A stretch of 64,000 nt of DNA from Rubrivivax sp. (GCA_027487905.1 JAIYCR010000082.1:62001-126000), one strand, 5' to 3'; positions 51,219 through 60,600 are shown, counted from the stretch's first letter. Notes: generated by a model not told the origin, from the sequence alone. Translations and numbers: made by a program.

Positions 51219-51237
51219 AACTGACTATACGTCAGTT
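51219..51237. promoter_or_regulatory. Perfect copy of AACTGAC-N5-GTCAGTT operator
   Basis: AACTGACTATACGTCAGTT: both 7-bp arms perfect, centre TATAC. It lies 50-68 bases upstream of the TTG start of the acyl-CoA dehydrogenase gene (-). On the minus strand the centre reads TATAGT, a good -10 hexamer, so a bound repressor would occlude the promoter. Confidence 0.8.
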
Positions 51238-51289
51238 ATATGGACGACGGAAGCCGGGGCCGCCGCGCCCGGCGGCCGAATCACGGCGC

Positions 51290-52189
51290 TCATGGGCCTG
51301 GCGTCTGCCTCGCCTGCATCCGGCCTTGCGCGGCCAGTCCGAGCGTCTGCAGCTGACCTGCCAGCGGGCCGGCAAAGGCTTCCTGCAGCGCGGCGGCGTC
51401 CCACTGCCTGCGGGTCTGCACGGCGGGTGCCACCTGCGGGTGCCGCATCACGCTCAGCGCCTGGCCGTCAAAGCGCAGCAGCTGCCCGTTCACTTCGAAC
51501 GACGCATCCGACAGCAGGTAGACGAACAGCGGCGCCAGCGCCTGTGGCTCGGCCACCCCGGCAGCGCCCGCGGGGGTGCGGTAGGCAGCCAGCGAATCGG
51601 TCATCCGGGTACGCGCCAAAGGGGCGACCGCGTTCACGCGCACGCCATGCGGTGCGGCTTCCAGAGCCCAGCCATAGGTCAGCGACGCCAGCGCACCCTT
51701 GGTGGCGCCATAGGACGCATGCCCCATCACCCCCAGGTGCGCGGCCGAACTGACATTGACGATGGCCCCTGAACCCTGCGCGACGAAATGCTTCAAGGCC
51801 GCGGTTCCGCAGGCGATCGGACCCAGCACGTTCACTTCGATCAGCCGGCGCACGCGCGCCTCGTCCTCGTGCCAGGGCGCGGCCTCGTGGTGCAGCGCCG
51901 CGTTGTTCACCAGGCCATCCAGGCGACCGAAGGAATTCAGCGCGGCGTCCACCATCCGCAGCGCGAAGGCCCAGTCGGCGACCGAACCGGCCATGGCCAG
52001 CGCTTTGCCGCCCACAGCATCGATCTCGCCGGCCACCGCCTCGGCAAGGTCGGCATCGACGTCGTTGACCAGCACGCAGGCGCCCGCCGCCGCGACTTGC
52101 ATCGCCACCGCACGCCCGATGCCGCGGCCCGCCCCGGTGACGATGACGCCGCCGCCCTCGAGAACGCGCGCCGGCTGCGACGCCGTCAC
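51290..52189 (-). CDS. Short-chain dehydrogenase/reductase with C-terminal extension
   Basis: A 299-residue SDR: TGAGRGIGRAVAMQVAAAGA, VNDVDAD, NNAAL, serine in VSSAAHL and YGATK. After the usual end of the fold (VNGQLLRFDGQALSVMRHP) there are about 55 more residues ending in QARQTPGP that resemble the tail of MFE-2-like SDRs. Start is GTG 52189, overlapping the P450 stop by four bases (GTGA). It likely oxidises the P450 product. Confidence 0.92.
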   Translation of the reverse strand: MTASQPARVLEGGGVIVTGAGRGIGRAVAMQVAAAGACVLVNDVDADLAEAVAGEIDAVGGKALAMAGSVADWAFALRMVDAALNSFGRLDGLVNNAALHHEAAPWHEDEARVRRLIEVNVLGPIACGTAALKHFVAQGSGAIVNVSSAAHLGVMGHASYGATKGALASLTYGWALEAAPHGVRVNAVAPLARTRMTDSLAAYRTPAGAAGVAEPQALAPLFVYLLSDASFEVNGQLLRFDGQALSVMRHPQVAPAVQTRRQWDAAALQEAFAGPLAGQLQTLGLAAQGRMQARQTPGP

Positions 52190-53421
52190 TTCCAGGCCAC
52201 CGGCAGGTTCTCGCGGCCCCAGAAGTTGAAGCCCGGCGCTCGGTGCGTCGCACCGGTCAGGCGCAGTGCCGGCAGCCGCGCAGTCAGCAGTTCGCAGACC
52301 TGCCGCAGCTCCATGCGCGCCAGGCCCAGCCCCAGGCAGGCATGGGCACCGGCGCTGAAGGACAGGTGCTGGCGAACCTCGGCCAGCGGACGGTCGAGGC
52401 GGAACTCCTCAGGATTCGGCCAGCGCGCGGGGTCCCGGTTGGCCGCGGCGATGTTGTAGAAGACCTTCGCTCGCGCGGGCACGTCGACGTCGCCCAGCCT
52501 GGCCGGGCAGGTGCTGGTCCGGAAGAGGCCGATCACCGGCGGATCCAGCCGCAGGCTCTCCTCGATGGCCACTGGAATCAGCGTCGGGTCGGCCTTCAGC
52601 TGCTCCCAGCGGGCGGGCACCTCCAGCAACCTCCACAGCAGGTTGCAGATGAGGTTCATCGTCGTCTCGTTGCCACCGATGAAGATGGCCGCCACCAGAT
52701 TGAGCACCTCGTATTTCTTCAAGGGCCGGTCGCCCACCTTGTCGCACAGGTAGCGCGACATGAAGTCGTCGGGCAGGATGGTGCCCACATGTTCGAGGGC
52801 AGGCTGCACGCCCGCCGCCTCCAGCTTGGCGATGCGCTCGGCCAGCATCGCGCCGAAGTGCGCGTTGATCTTGCGGGCGTGCGCGTCGATCGTCTCCTCG
52901 GGCACGTTGTACTCGACGAAGGTCATGTCGTCGGCCCACTGCTTGTAGGTCAGGTACTGCGACTCGGGCGCCCCCAGCATCAGGCACATCAGGCGCGCAG
53001 CCAGGGGCATTGCGAAGCACTCGAAGAAGTTGCCCTCGCCCGCCGGGTCGGCCTGCATCGAGTCGATGAGTTCGTTGGCGATGCGGTCGATCTCGCCGCC
53101 CAGCCGCTTCATCTGCTCGGGGCCGAAACCTCGCTGGATGACGCTGCGGATCGCGAAGTGCTCGGGCGGGTCGGTGCTGATGCCGCTGGCGTAGCGCTCG
53201 TCCATCACGCGCGGCGTGTTGCCGTTTCGTGCCGTCCAGGTGGCGTGGTCGCGCAGCACGTTCTCCTTGATCTCCCTGGGGTCGCTGGCAATGAAGAAAT
53301 CGAACTTGCCCTGGTAGTGGTGCACCGGGCAGCGCTGCCCGAGTTCGGCGAAGGCGTCGGGGCTGCGCTCCAGCACCTCAGCGGCATAGGGGTCGAAGTC
53401 TTCGGTCCGAGGGGGGTTCAT
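52186..53421 (-). CDS. Cytochrome P450
   Basis: A 411-residue soluble bacterial P450. Heme cysteine C362 is in LSFSAGAHACLGLGLARMEL. The K-helix ExxR is in IEESLRLDPP, and the I-helix reads IFIGGNETTMN with the acid-threonine pair. GGAAAG precedes ATG 53421. First gene of its operon and divergent from the isochorismatase-like gene, with two operator-family sites between them. It resembles the CYP125/CYP142-type context (P450 with dehydrogenase pair and thiolase), but the substrate is unproven. Confidence 0.95.
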   Translation of the reverse strand: MNPPRTEDFDPYAAEVLERSPDAFAELGQRCPVHHYQGKFDFFIASDPREIKENVLRDHATWTARNGNTPRVMDERYASGISTDPPEHFAIRSVIQRGFGPEQMKRLGGEIDRIANELIDSMQADPAGEGNFFECFAMPLAARLMCLMLGAPESQYLTYKQWADDMTFVEYNVPEETIDAHARKINAHFGAMLAERIAKLEAAGVQPALEHVGTILPDDFMSRYLCDKVGDRPLKKYEVLNLVAAIFIGGNETTMNLICNLLWRLLEVPARWEQLKADPTLIPVAIEESLRLDPPVIGLFRTSTCPARLGDVDVPARAKVFYNIAAANRDPARWPNPEEFRLDRPLAEVRQHLSFSAGAHACLGLGLARMELRQVCELLTARLPALRLTGATHRAPGFNFWGRENLPVAWK

Positions 53422-53465
53422 GGCAGCTTTCCGGCGGTGTTGCGACCTTGTGTGCCGAACACCAT

Positions 53466-53484
53466 TCATGACGGAGTGTCAGTT
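53466..53484. promoter_or_regulatory. AACTGAC-N5-GTCAGTT family operator (P450 side)
   Basis: TCATGACGGAGTGTCAGTT: right arm perfect, left arm 4 of 7 (inner TGAC kept). It ends 45 bases upstream of the P450 start. Confidence 0.55.
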
Positions 53485-53627
53485 GTCAAGCAGGGCCTTC
53501 CCGGAATGCGGGGGCAACGCTGGCGGGCGCCGGCGCAGCGCGACCCGGATACGCAGGGTTCGAAGCGCGTCGCTGGAGTCGCCCTCGCCCGGGCCCACTG
53601 CATGGCAGGTACCCGAGTCCGCTTTGA

Positions 53628-53646
53628 AACTGACACTCATTCAGCT
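53628..53646. promoter_or_regulatory. AACTGAC-N5-GTCAGTT family operator (isochorismatase side)
   Basis: AACTGACACTCATTCAGCT: left arm perfect, right arm 5 of 7. It lies 57-75 bases upstream of the isochorismatase-like ATG, giving each divergent promoter its own site. Confidence 0.55.
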
Positions 53647-53702
53647 ATGATGACCACAGCATTCGACGCAGCAGGCGCGGATGCACAGCAAGGAGACGAA
53701 GC

Positions 53703-54329
53703 ATGACCCTGCGAGGCCTGGAACACGGCCGCCGTGCCGCCCTGTTGATCAGCGAGTGCCAGCGTGGCGTCATCGAGCGCGGACTGTCGCCCTTCGACGG
53801 CCTGGCCGTGCAGGCCGAGCAGCGCGGCATCGTGCCGCGCATCGCCGATCTGGCAGCTGCGTTCCGTGCCGCAGGGCAGCCGGTGCTGCACCTGCACGTG
53901 GCCCACCGGGCCGACTTCGCCGATTCGCCGCGCACCAGCATGCTGATGGCCCGCTCGGGCAAGACCGGATTCATGCGCTCGGGCAGCGTCGACGTCGAGC
54001 CGGTGCCCGGGCTGCTGCCGCAGCCCGAAGACCACATCCAGCTGCGGCGCTACTCGATCAACGGCTTCAACGGCACCGAGCTCGACGCCACGCTGCGCCA
54101 CCTGGGCGTGCAGACCGTCGTGCTGGTCGGCGTGTCCACCAACGTGGCCATCAACACCATGTCGGTGACGGCCGCCGACATGGGCTACCAGGTGGTGATA
54201 CCCGAGGACTGCATCGCGGGCGCCACTGCCGAGACCCACGCCTTCGTGCTGCAGCACCTGCTGCCGCTGTACGCGACGATCACCACGCAGGCCGCGGTGG
54301 CTGCCGCCATGCCCGGCCTGCGCCGCTGA
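53703..54329 (+). CDS. Isochorismatase-like hydrolase lacking the catalytic cysteine
   Basis: A 208-residue Rossmann-like protein. Family landmarks are shifted: the first catalytic acid is glutamate (E18 in LLISECQRGVI instead of DxQ), and the cysteine block GVxTDxCV is GVSTNVAINTMSV, with A149 in place of cysteine. The middle block is RRYSINGFNGTELDATLR, with arginine where lysine is usual. Cysteine-free members such as true isochorismatases hydrolyse vinyl ethers without a covalent step, so activity is possible but amidase chemistry is unlikely. First gene of the CoA-ligase/dehydrogenase operon. Confidence 0.9.
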   Translation: MTLRGLEHGRRAALLISECQRGVIERGLSPFDGLAVQAEQRGIVPRIADLAAAFRAAGQPVLHLHVAHRADFADSPRTSMLMARSGKTGFMRSGSVDVEPVPGLLPQPEDHIQLRRYSINGFNGTELDATLRHLGVQTVVLVGVSTNVAINTMSVTAADMGYQVVIPEDCIAGATAETHAFVLQHLLPLYATITTQAAVAAAMPGLRR

Positions 54330-54362
54330 GCCCCGGCGCCCACCGCCAGAAAGCCGCCATCC

Positions 54363-55925
54363 ATGCAGCCCTACCTGCCCCTGTCCTTCGCCGACGACCT
54401 CGAGCACAACGCGAAATGGTTCGGCGCCACCCCGGCCTATGAGCAGGGCGAGCGCCGCATCACCCACGCCGAGCTGCTGCTGCGTGCCAAGCGGCTGGCC
54501 TCCGCGCTGCACCGCGCGGGCACCCGGCGGCAGGAGCGTGTGGCGGTGCTGGCGATGAACTGCATCGAGTTCGGCGAGGTGATGGCCGCCACGCAGTGGG
54601 GTGCGACGATCCTGGCCGGCGTGAACTGGCGGCTGGCCCTGCCGGAGATGCGCGCCATGCTCGAGGACAGCAGCCCGGCGGTGCTCGTCTTCGAGCGGCA
54701 GTACCTGCCGGTGGTGGAAGAGCTGCGGGCTCACCTGCCGGGCATCCGCACCTATGTCTGCATCGGCGGGCACACCGACTGGGCCACCGAATACGAGGCC
54801 TTCGTGGCCACCGGTGACCCGGCCGGCCCGCCCGATCGCTCCCGCGAGGACGACATCGCCTGCCTGGTCTACACCAGCGGCACCACCGGCAAACCCAAGG
54901 GCTGCATCTGGGGACACCGCGAGTACCGGCAGCTGGCCCAGGTCGATGCCTGGCTGTCGGGCGTCGAGCAGACCGAGCGGGGCCTGATCGTGATGCCCAT
55001 GTTCCACCTGGGCGGCATGTTGATCAGCCTGACGCTGCACGTGCGGGGCGGCACCGTCGTGCTGCAGCGGCAGTTCGATGCCGGCGCGGTGGCACGCTCG
55101 ATCGACGAAGACCGCCTGACCTTCCTGCTGCTCGCACCCACCATGGTGCAGATGGTGATGGAGCACCCGGCCATCGACGGCGTGCGGGGCGAGCACCTGC
55201 GCACGCTGATGTACTCGGCAGCGCCCATGCCGCTGCCGGTGCTGCAGCGGGCCATGGCGCGCTTCGGCAACATCTTCGTCAACCTGTACGGCCAGAGCGA
55301 GATCTGCATGTACGCGCTGACCAAGTCGCAGCACCGGCCGCACGGCACCGAGCGCGAGCGGCAGCGGCTGCGCTCGGTGGGCAACCCCTATCCGAACCTG
55401 CAGTCGCGCATCGTCGACGAGGACGGCCGCGAGTGCCCCGCGGGGGTGACCGGCGAGATCACTGCGCGCTTCGTCGCGCAGTTCCGCGGCTACTGGAACA
55501 ACCATGCGGCCACCCTCGAGACGGTGCGCGATGGCTGGGTCCACACCGGCGACATGGGCTATGTCGACGAGGACGGCTTCCTGTTCCTGGTCGACCGCAA
55601 GAAGGACATGATCATCTCCGGCGGCGAGAACATCTACTCGCGCGAAGTCGAGGAGGCGGTGCTGCGCCATCCCGCCGTGGCCGAGTGCGCCGTCGTCGGA
55701 ACGCCCGACGCGCGATGGGGCGAGAGCGTGTGCGCCGTGGTGGTGCTGCGATCGGGCCAGCCGGCCCCCACCGAGGCCGAGCTCATCGACCACGCCCGCA
55801 CCCAGATCGCCAGCTACAAGAAGCCCCGCCACGTGGTCTTCGTCGACGCGCTGCCCAAGCTGGTCACCGGAAAGATCGACAAGAAGCTGCTGCGCCAGCA
55901 GCTCCCCGGCACCCTGTCGTCCTGA
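54363..55925 (+). CDS. Acyl-CoA synthetase (AMP-binding)
   Basis: A 520-residue ligase: P-loop LVYTSGTTGKPKGCIWGH near residue 168, NLYGQSEICM, HTGDMGYVDEDGFLFLVDRKKDMIISGGENIYSREVEE shortened to its core DRKKDMIISGGENIYS, and the C-terminal lysine in LPKLVTGKIDKKLLR. It activates an acid to a CoA ester. Neighbouring dehydrogenase pair and fused dehydrogenase suggest a steroid- or terpene-type side-chain or ring acid. It starts 33 bases after the isochorismatase-like stop. Confidence 0.95.
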   Translation: MQPYLPLSFADDLEHNAKWFGATPAYEQGERRITHAELLLRAKRLASALHRAGTRRQERVAVLAMNCIEFGEVMAATQWGATILAGVNWRLALPEMRAMLEDSSPAVLVFERQYLPVVEELRAHLPGIRTYVCIGGHTDWATEYEAFVATGDPAGPPDRSREDDIACLVYTSGTTGKPKGCIWGHREYRQLAQVDAWLSGVEQTERGLIVMPMFHLGGMLISLTLHVRGGTVVLQRQFDAGAVARSIDEDRLTFLLLAPTMVQMVMEHPAIDGVRGEHLRTLMYSAAPMPLPVLQRAMARFGNIFVNLYGQSEICMYALTKSQHRPHGTERERQRLRSVGNPYPNLQSRIVDEDGRECPAGVTGEITARFVAQFRGYWNNHAATLETVRDGWVHTGDMGYVDEDGFLFLVDRKKDMIISGGENIYSREVEEAVLRHPAVAECAVVGTPDARWGESVCAVVVLRSGQPAPTEAELIDHARTQIASYKKPRHVVFVDALPKLVTGKIDKKLLRQQLPGTLSS

Positions 55926-55935
55926 GGTCGACCCC

Positions 55936-57138
55936 ATGAAGCTCCAGCTCTCCGAGGCCGACCTGGCCTTCCGCGACGAAGTCCGCGCCTTCCTGCGCGA
56001 GCATCTGTCCGAGGCGGTCCGGCGGCGCAGCCGCATCGGCATGCACCCGCCGCACGACGGCGACCGCATGGCCTGGAACCGCGTGCTGGCCGCTCGGGGC
56101 TGGGCCGCACCGCTGTGGCCCCGGGAATACGGCGGCACCGGATGGACGCACCTGCAGCACCACATCTTCGAGATGGAATGCCGGCTGGCGCACGCACCCG
56201 AACTGCGCTGGCAGGGCATCAAGCTGATCGGACCGGTCATCTACACCTTCGGCACGCCGCAGCAGAAGGCGCGCTGGCTGCCGCCCACGCTCACCGGCGA
56301 ATACACCTGGGCGCAGGGCTTCAGCGAACCGGGCGCGGGTTCGGACCTCGCATCGCTGAAGACCACCGCGGTGCTTGAAGGCGACCAGTGGGTGGTCAGC
56401 GGCCAGAAGCTCTGGACCACCGAGGGCCAGTTCTCCAACATGGGCTTCTTCCTGGTGCGAACCGCCCAGACGGAGCGGCCGCATCGCGGGCTGTCGATGC
56501 TGGTGCTGGACATGGCCTCGCCCGGCGTGACGGTTCGCACCATCCCGATGATCAACGGCGACCACTCGACCTGCGAGGTCTTCCTCGACCGGGTCCGCGT
56601 GCCCCAGGACCAGCTGATCGGCGAGCCGGGCACCGGCTGGGACCAGGCGCGTTTCCTGCTGAGCAACGAGCGCACGTCCAGCGCCGACCTGTACAAGGCC
56701 TTCGCCGACCTTGAGCGCATCCGCGACATCGCCTCGCGCGAGCAGCGCCGCGGCCGGCCGCTGATCGCCGACCCCAGCTTCGCCCGGCAGCTGGCCGCAC
56801 TGGAAGCGGAGGTCCGCGCCCTGGAATGGTCGGTGCTGCGGGTGATGGCCCAGGCGCCTTCGGATCACCCGATCGGCGCGGCGGCCTCGGTGCTGAAGGT
56901 CCGCGGCTCGGAGCTGCAGCAACGCCTGACCGAACTGGCCGGCGATGCGCTGGGGCCGCGCGCGCTGCGCGAGTACACGCGGGAGCAAGCGTTCGCCGAC
57001 GGCGGCGGGGACGCCCTCTGGCACGACGCCGTCGCCGGCGTCAGCGCCGACCAGATGTACCTGCGCGCGGTGACGATCTTCGGCGGTGCCAAGGAAGTGC
57101 AGAAGAACATCATCAGCAAGCTGGCCTTCGGCCTGTGA
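55936..57138 (+). CDS. Acyl-CoA dehydrogenase, alpha-type
   Basis: A 400-residue dehydrogenase. Flavin motifs [17 protein letters not shown] and VSGQKLWTTEGQFSNMGFFL; C-terminal FGGAKEVQKNIISKLAFGL. It begins 10 bases after the ligase stop and is followed at 13 bases by a partner subunit. Same pairing as at 36072/37339 and 48814/50021, so the window encodes three such pairs. Confidence 0.93.
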   Translation: MKLQLSEADLAFRDEVRAFLREHLSEAVRRRSRIGMHPPHDGDRMAWNRVLAARGWAAPLWPREYGGTGWTHLQHHIFEMECRLAHAPELRWQGIKLIGPVIYTFGTPQQKARWLPPTLTGEYTWAQGFSEPGAGSDLASLKTTAVLEGDQWVVSGQKLWTTEGQFSNMGFFLVRTAQTERPHRGLSMLVLDMASPGVTVRTIPMINGDHSTCEVFLDRVRVPQDQLIGEPGTGWDQARFLLSNERTSSADLYKAFADLERIRDIASREQRRGRPLIADPSFARQLAALEAEVRALEWSVLRVMAQAPSDHPIGAAASVLKVRGSELQQRLTELAGDALGPRALREYTREQAFADGGGDALWHDAVAGVSADQMYLRAVTIFGGAKEVQKNIISKLAFGL

Positions 57139-57151
57139 CGGAGAGACTGGC

Positions 57152-58333
57152 ATGAACTTCGACCTCTCCGACGAACAGCGCATGCTGGCCGACTCGGCGC
57201 AGCGCTTCGTGCGCGAGCGCTGCAGCCTGGAGCGCAAGCGCGAGATCGAGCGCGACGAACGCGGCCTGTGCCGCGAGCGCTGGGCCGAGTTCGCCCACAT
57301 GGGCTGGCTGGCGCTGGGCATCGACGAGGCGCAGGGCGGCCTGGGCGGCGGCCCGGTCGAGCTCACCCTGCTCGGCGAAGCACTGGGCCGCGGCCTGGTC
57401 AACGAGCCCGTCTTCGACAGCGCGCTGACCTGCGGACGGCTGCTGGCCCATCCCCGGGCGATGGGTGGCGCGCTCGCCCTGCTCGACACCCTGCTGGCCG
57501 GCGAAGCCGTCGTGGTGCTGGCGCACCTGGAGGCCGGCGAACGCAACGATTACGAGGCGCAGGTGACGAACACCCGGGCGCAGCGCGACGGCCAGGGCTG
57601 GCGGATCTCCGGCGTCAAGCACCTGGTTCGCCACGGACCCGGCGCGTCGCATGCGCTCGTGAGCGCGCGCCTGGAGGGGCGTGACGGCTTCGGCCTCTTC
57701 GCCGTCCCGATGGATGCCGTCGGGGTGCAGCCATCCACTTACCGACTGATCGACGGGTCGCGCGGCGCGGACCTGCATCTGGTCGATGTCGCCCTGGCAG
57801 CCGACGCCCTGGTGCTTGACGGCACGCAGGCGCCGGACGGGCGCGACGAAGGCGGCCCCGGCCTGCGGCTGCGCGAGGTGCTGGCCGAGGTGCTGGACCG
57901 CAGCCTGCTCGCTTCGTGCGCGGCGGCGCTCGGCTCGATGGAGGCGGTGATGGCCCTCACCGCCGATTACCTCAAGACGCGCGTGCAGTACGGCCAGCCG
58001 CTCGCCCGCTTCCAGGCCCTGCAGCACCGGATGGCCGAGATGCTGGTCGAGACCGAGCAGGCGCGGGCGGCCCTGTGGCGCGCCATCGCGGCCGCCGAGG
58101 GCGACGACCCCGTGGAACGCGTGCGTGCCGTTTCGGCGGCCAAGTGGCTGATCGCGCGGGCCGGCCTGTTCGTCACCGGCCAGGGCATACAGCTGCACGG
58201 CGGCATCGGCGTGACCGAGGAATACGCGGTCGGCCACCACTACAAGGCCCTGGTCGCCTTCGACAAGCGCCTGGGCGACTCCGACTTCCACCTGCTGCGC
58301 AGCAGCGACCTCTTCGAGGCAATTCCCGAATGA
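57152..58333 (+). CDS. Acyl-CoA dehydrogenase, partner subunit
   Basis: A 393-residue partner-type dehydrogenase. N-terminal MNFDLSDEQRMLADSAQRF, then a degenerate middle domain, and conserved C-terminal helices RVQYGQPLARFQALQHRMAEM and GIQLHGGIGVTEEYAVGHHY. ATG 57152 follows GGAGAGA; the long frame before it is inside the previous gene. Its stop overlaps the next start by four bases (ATGA), so three dehydrogenase genes are translationally linked. Confidence 0.92.
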   Translation: MNFDLSDEQRMLADSAQRFVRERCSLERKREIERDERGLCRERWAEFAHMGWLALGIDEAQGGLGGGPVELTLLGEALGRGLVNEPVFDSALTCGRLLAHPRAMGGALALLDTLLAGEAVVVLAHLEAGERNDYEAQVTNTRAQRDGQGWRISGVKHLVRHGPGASHALVSARLEGRDGFGLFAVPMDAVGVQPSTYRLIDGSRGADLHLVDVALAADALVLDGTQAPDGRDEGGPGLRLREVLAEVLDRSLLASCAAALGSMEAVMALTADYLKTRVQYGQPLARFQALQHRMAEMLVETEQARAALWRAIAAAEGDDPVERVRAVSAAKWLIARAGLFVTGQGIQLHGGIGVTEEYAVGHHYKALVAFDKRLGDSDFHLLRSSDLFEAIPE

Positions 58334-60570
58334 ACCTCAACCTCACGCCCGAGCAGCAGATGCTGCAGGACGCCGCCACGCGTCTTTTCGCTGCCGAGGC
58401 CAGCCCGCAGCGTGTGCGTGCCGCCGAAGCGGCCGGTGGCTTCGACCCCGCGCTGTGGCGTCGCATGGCCGAGCTGGGCTTCTCCACGCTGCGCATGCCC
58501 GAGCCGGACGCTCCAGCGGGCATGGGCCTGCTGGAGGCCGTGCTGATGGCCGAGATCGCCGGGGCGCACCTCGCGCCGGTGCCGCTGGCCGAGGGCATCA
58601 CCGGCGCGCGGCTGCTGGCGATGCTCCCGGGTCCCGTGGCCGCAGCCTGGGCCGGCCGGGTGCGCGACGGGGCGCTGGTGGTGCTCGGCCCGCAGGCCGT
58701 GCCCGAGGACCGCAGGCCGGTGGTGCCGGGCGGGGCGGCCGCCAGCGCGGCGCTGCTGCTGGACGGCGACGCGGTGCTGCTGGTCGAGCGCGAGCACCTG
58801 ACCCCGCGGGCCAGCCTGGGCTGCGCGGCGGTGGCCTTGGGGCGCCCGGCAGCGTCCGGCTCGGGCGTGGACGGCGCGCAGGTGCTGGCCCAGGGTCCGC
58901 AGGCACGCTCGGCCTTCATCGCCGCGGCGGAGGAGTGGAAGCTGCTGACGGCCGCCTACCTGGCCGGGCTCTCCCGGCGCGCGCTGACGATGGCCGCAGC
59001 CTACGCGTCCGAGCGCCGTCAGTTCGACAAGGCCATCGGCAGCTTCCAGGGCATCGCCCACCCGCTGGCCGATTCCCTGACCGAAGTCGAGGGCGCGCAG
59101 ATGCTGGTCTGGCGCGCCGTCTGGGCGCTGGCCCATCAGCCTGCGTCAGCGGCCGCCGCGATCTCCGCCGCCTGGATCTGGTCGGCGCAGTCGGCCCCCC
59201 GCGCCACCGCGCGCGCCTTGCACACCTTCGGTGGGTATGGCGTCTCGCTCGAGTACGACATCCAGCTCTACTACCGCCGGGCGCGGGCGGCCTCGCTGGT
59301 GCGCGGAGACCTTCGGGGCGAGCTTGCCGAACTGGCCGATCGCCTGTGGGCGAACGCCGACGTCGCGCTGCCGGTGCCCGGCGAGGTGGCGCTGCAGTTC
59401 GGCGTGGGGGCCGCGGCCGAGGCCTTCGGCGCCGAGGTAAGGGCCTTCTTCGAACGCAGCCTGACCCCCGAGCTGCGCGCGCACGCCCACCACTCGGTCA
59501 AGGGCTACCACGCCGGTTTCAACCGGCAGCTCGCCGAGGCCGGCCTGCTCTTCCCCCACTGGCCGACCGAGTTCGGCGGGCGCGGGAAATCGCCCTTCGA
59601 CATGGCCGCGCTCGGCGAGGTGTTCGAGGACTTCGGCTGGCAGCGCATCACCGCACCGGTCACCAACCAGGTCGCCCAGATCGTGATGCGCTTCGCCACC
59701 GACGAGGTGAAGCAGGAAGTGCTGCCGCGCTTCGCCAGCGGCGAGGCGCTGGGCTGCCTGGGCTTCAGCGAACCGTCCAGCGGCTGCGACGTCTTCGCCG
59801 CGCGCATGCGGGCGGTGCGCGAAGCCGATGAAGGCCCGGACGGTCCGCACTGGCGCATCGACGGCCAGAAGATCTTCACCACCGCGGGCAACCTGGCGCA
59901 CTACATCTTCCTGCTGGTGCGCACCAACCCCGACGTGCCTAAGCATAAGGGCCTGAGCCTCTTCCTGGTGCCGATGGACCTGCCGGGCATCAGCCTGCAG
60001 CCTGTCCACACCCTGCAGGACGAGCGCACCAACATCACCTTCTTCGACAACGTGCGCGTGCACGACCGCTACCGCATCGGCGCGGTGGACGGTGGCCTGG
60101 ACGTGATGGCCGCCACGCTCGAGCTGGAGCACGGTGGCGACCAATATCGGCTGAGCTACCGGCAGATGTTCCGCCATGCGCTGGCCTGGGCCACGCGCAC
60201 GGTGCGCGGCGGCCGGCCGCTGGTCGAGCAGGCCGAGGTGCGCACGCGGCTGGCGCAGGTGGCGGTGCACACGCTGGTGGCCGAGGTGCTGTGCCACCGG
60301 GCCATCTGGGGCGTTCACGCGCAGGTGCCGGGACGGGCCGCCTGGGGGCCGATGTCCAAGGTGTTCAGCACCGAGATGTACTGGCGCGACGCGAACGAGC
60401 TGATGGAACTGGCCGCACCCGAGACGCTGTTCGAGGATGCTGCGGATGCGGGGGTGGTGGAGCTGGGCTACCGCCAGTCCATCGGCATGACCATCTACGG
60501 CGGCACCAGCGAAGTGCAGCGCAGCCTGATCGCCGAGCAGGGGCTCGGCCTGCCGCGCTCGAGGTCCTGA
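58330..60570 (+). CDS. Fused double acyl-CoA dehydrogenase (FadE34-like)
   Basis: A 746-residue protein with two complete dehydrogenase folds. The N-terminal half (1 to about 360) is partner-type: LTPEQQMLQDAATRLF, FDKAIGSFQGIAHPLADSLTE, FGGYGVSLEYDIQLYYRR. The C-terminal half carries the flavin site, GFSEPSSGCDVFAARM (GSD replaced by GCD) and GQKIFTTAGNLAHYIFLLV, and ends IYGGTSEVQRSLIAEQGLGLP. This matches the single-chain dehydrogenase FadE34/ChsE3 of mycobacteria, used on steroid side chains, in layout and size. Last gene of its operon. Confidence 0.92.
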   Translation: MNLNLTPEQQMLQDAATRLFAAEASPQRVRAAEAAGGFDPALWRRMAELGFSTLRMPEPDAPAGMGLLEAVLMAEIAGAHLAPVPLAEGITGARLLAMLPGPVAAAWAGRVRDGALVVLGPQAVPEDRRPVVPGGAAASAALLLDGDAVLLVEREHLTPRASLGCAAVALGRPAASGSGVDGAQVLAQGPQARSAFIAAAEEWKLLTAAYLAGLSRRALTMAAAYASERRQFDKAIGSFQGIAHPLADSLTEVEGAQMLVWRAVWALAHQPASAAAAISAAWIWSAQSAPRATARALHTFGGYGVSLEYDIQLYYRRARAASLVRGDLRGELAELADRLWANADVALPVPGEVALQFGVGAAAEAFGAEVRAFFERSLTPELRAHAHHSVKGYHAGFNRQLAEAGLLFPHWPTEFGGRGKSPFDMAALGEVFEDFGWQRITAPVTNQVAQIVMRFATDEVKQEVLPRFASGEALGCLGFSEPSSGCDVFAARMRAVREADEGPDGPHWRIDGQKIFTTAGNLAHYIFLLVRTNPDVPKHKGLSLFLVPMDLPGISLQPVHTLQDERTNITFFDNVRVHDRYRIGAVDGGLDVMAATLELEHGGDQYRLSYRQMFRHALAWATRTVRGGRPLVEQAEVRTRLAQVAVHTLVAEVLCHRAIWGVHAQVPGRAAWGPMSKVFSTEMYWRDANELMELAAPETLFEDAADAGVVELGYRQSIGMTIYGGTSEVQRSLIAEQGLGLPRSRS

Positions 60571-60579
60571 ACGCAAAGC

Positions 60580-60600
60580 CCCGGCGCTGGCAACGCCGGG
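60580..60600. terminator. GC hairpin between convergent genes
   Basis: CCCGGCG-N7-CGCCGGG forms a perfect 7-bp stem just after the fused dehydrogenase stop and before the convergent rubredoxin stop at 60608. No T-run follows, so efficiency is uncertain. Confidence 0.55.

Noticed and set aside
53637-56240. 867-codon open frame on the minus strand
   Set aside because: Antisense to the isochorismatase-like and CoA ligase genes, which have clear motifs; composition is typical of a shadow frame.
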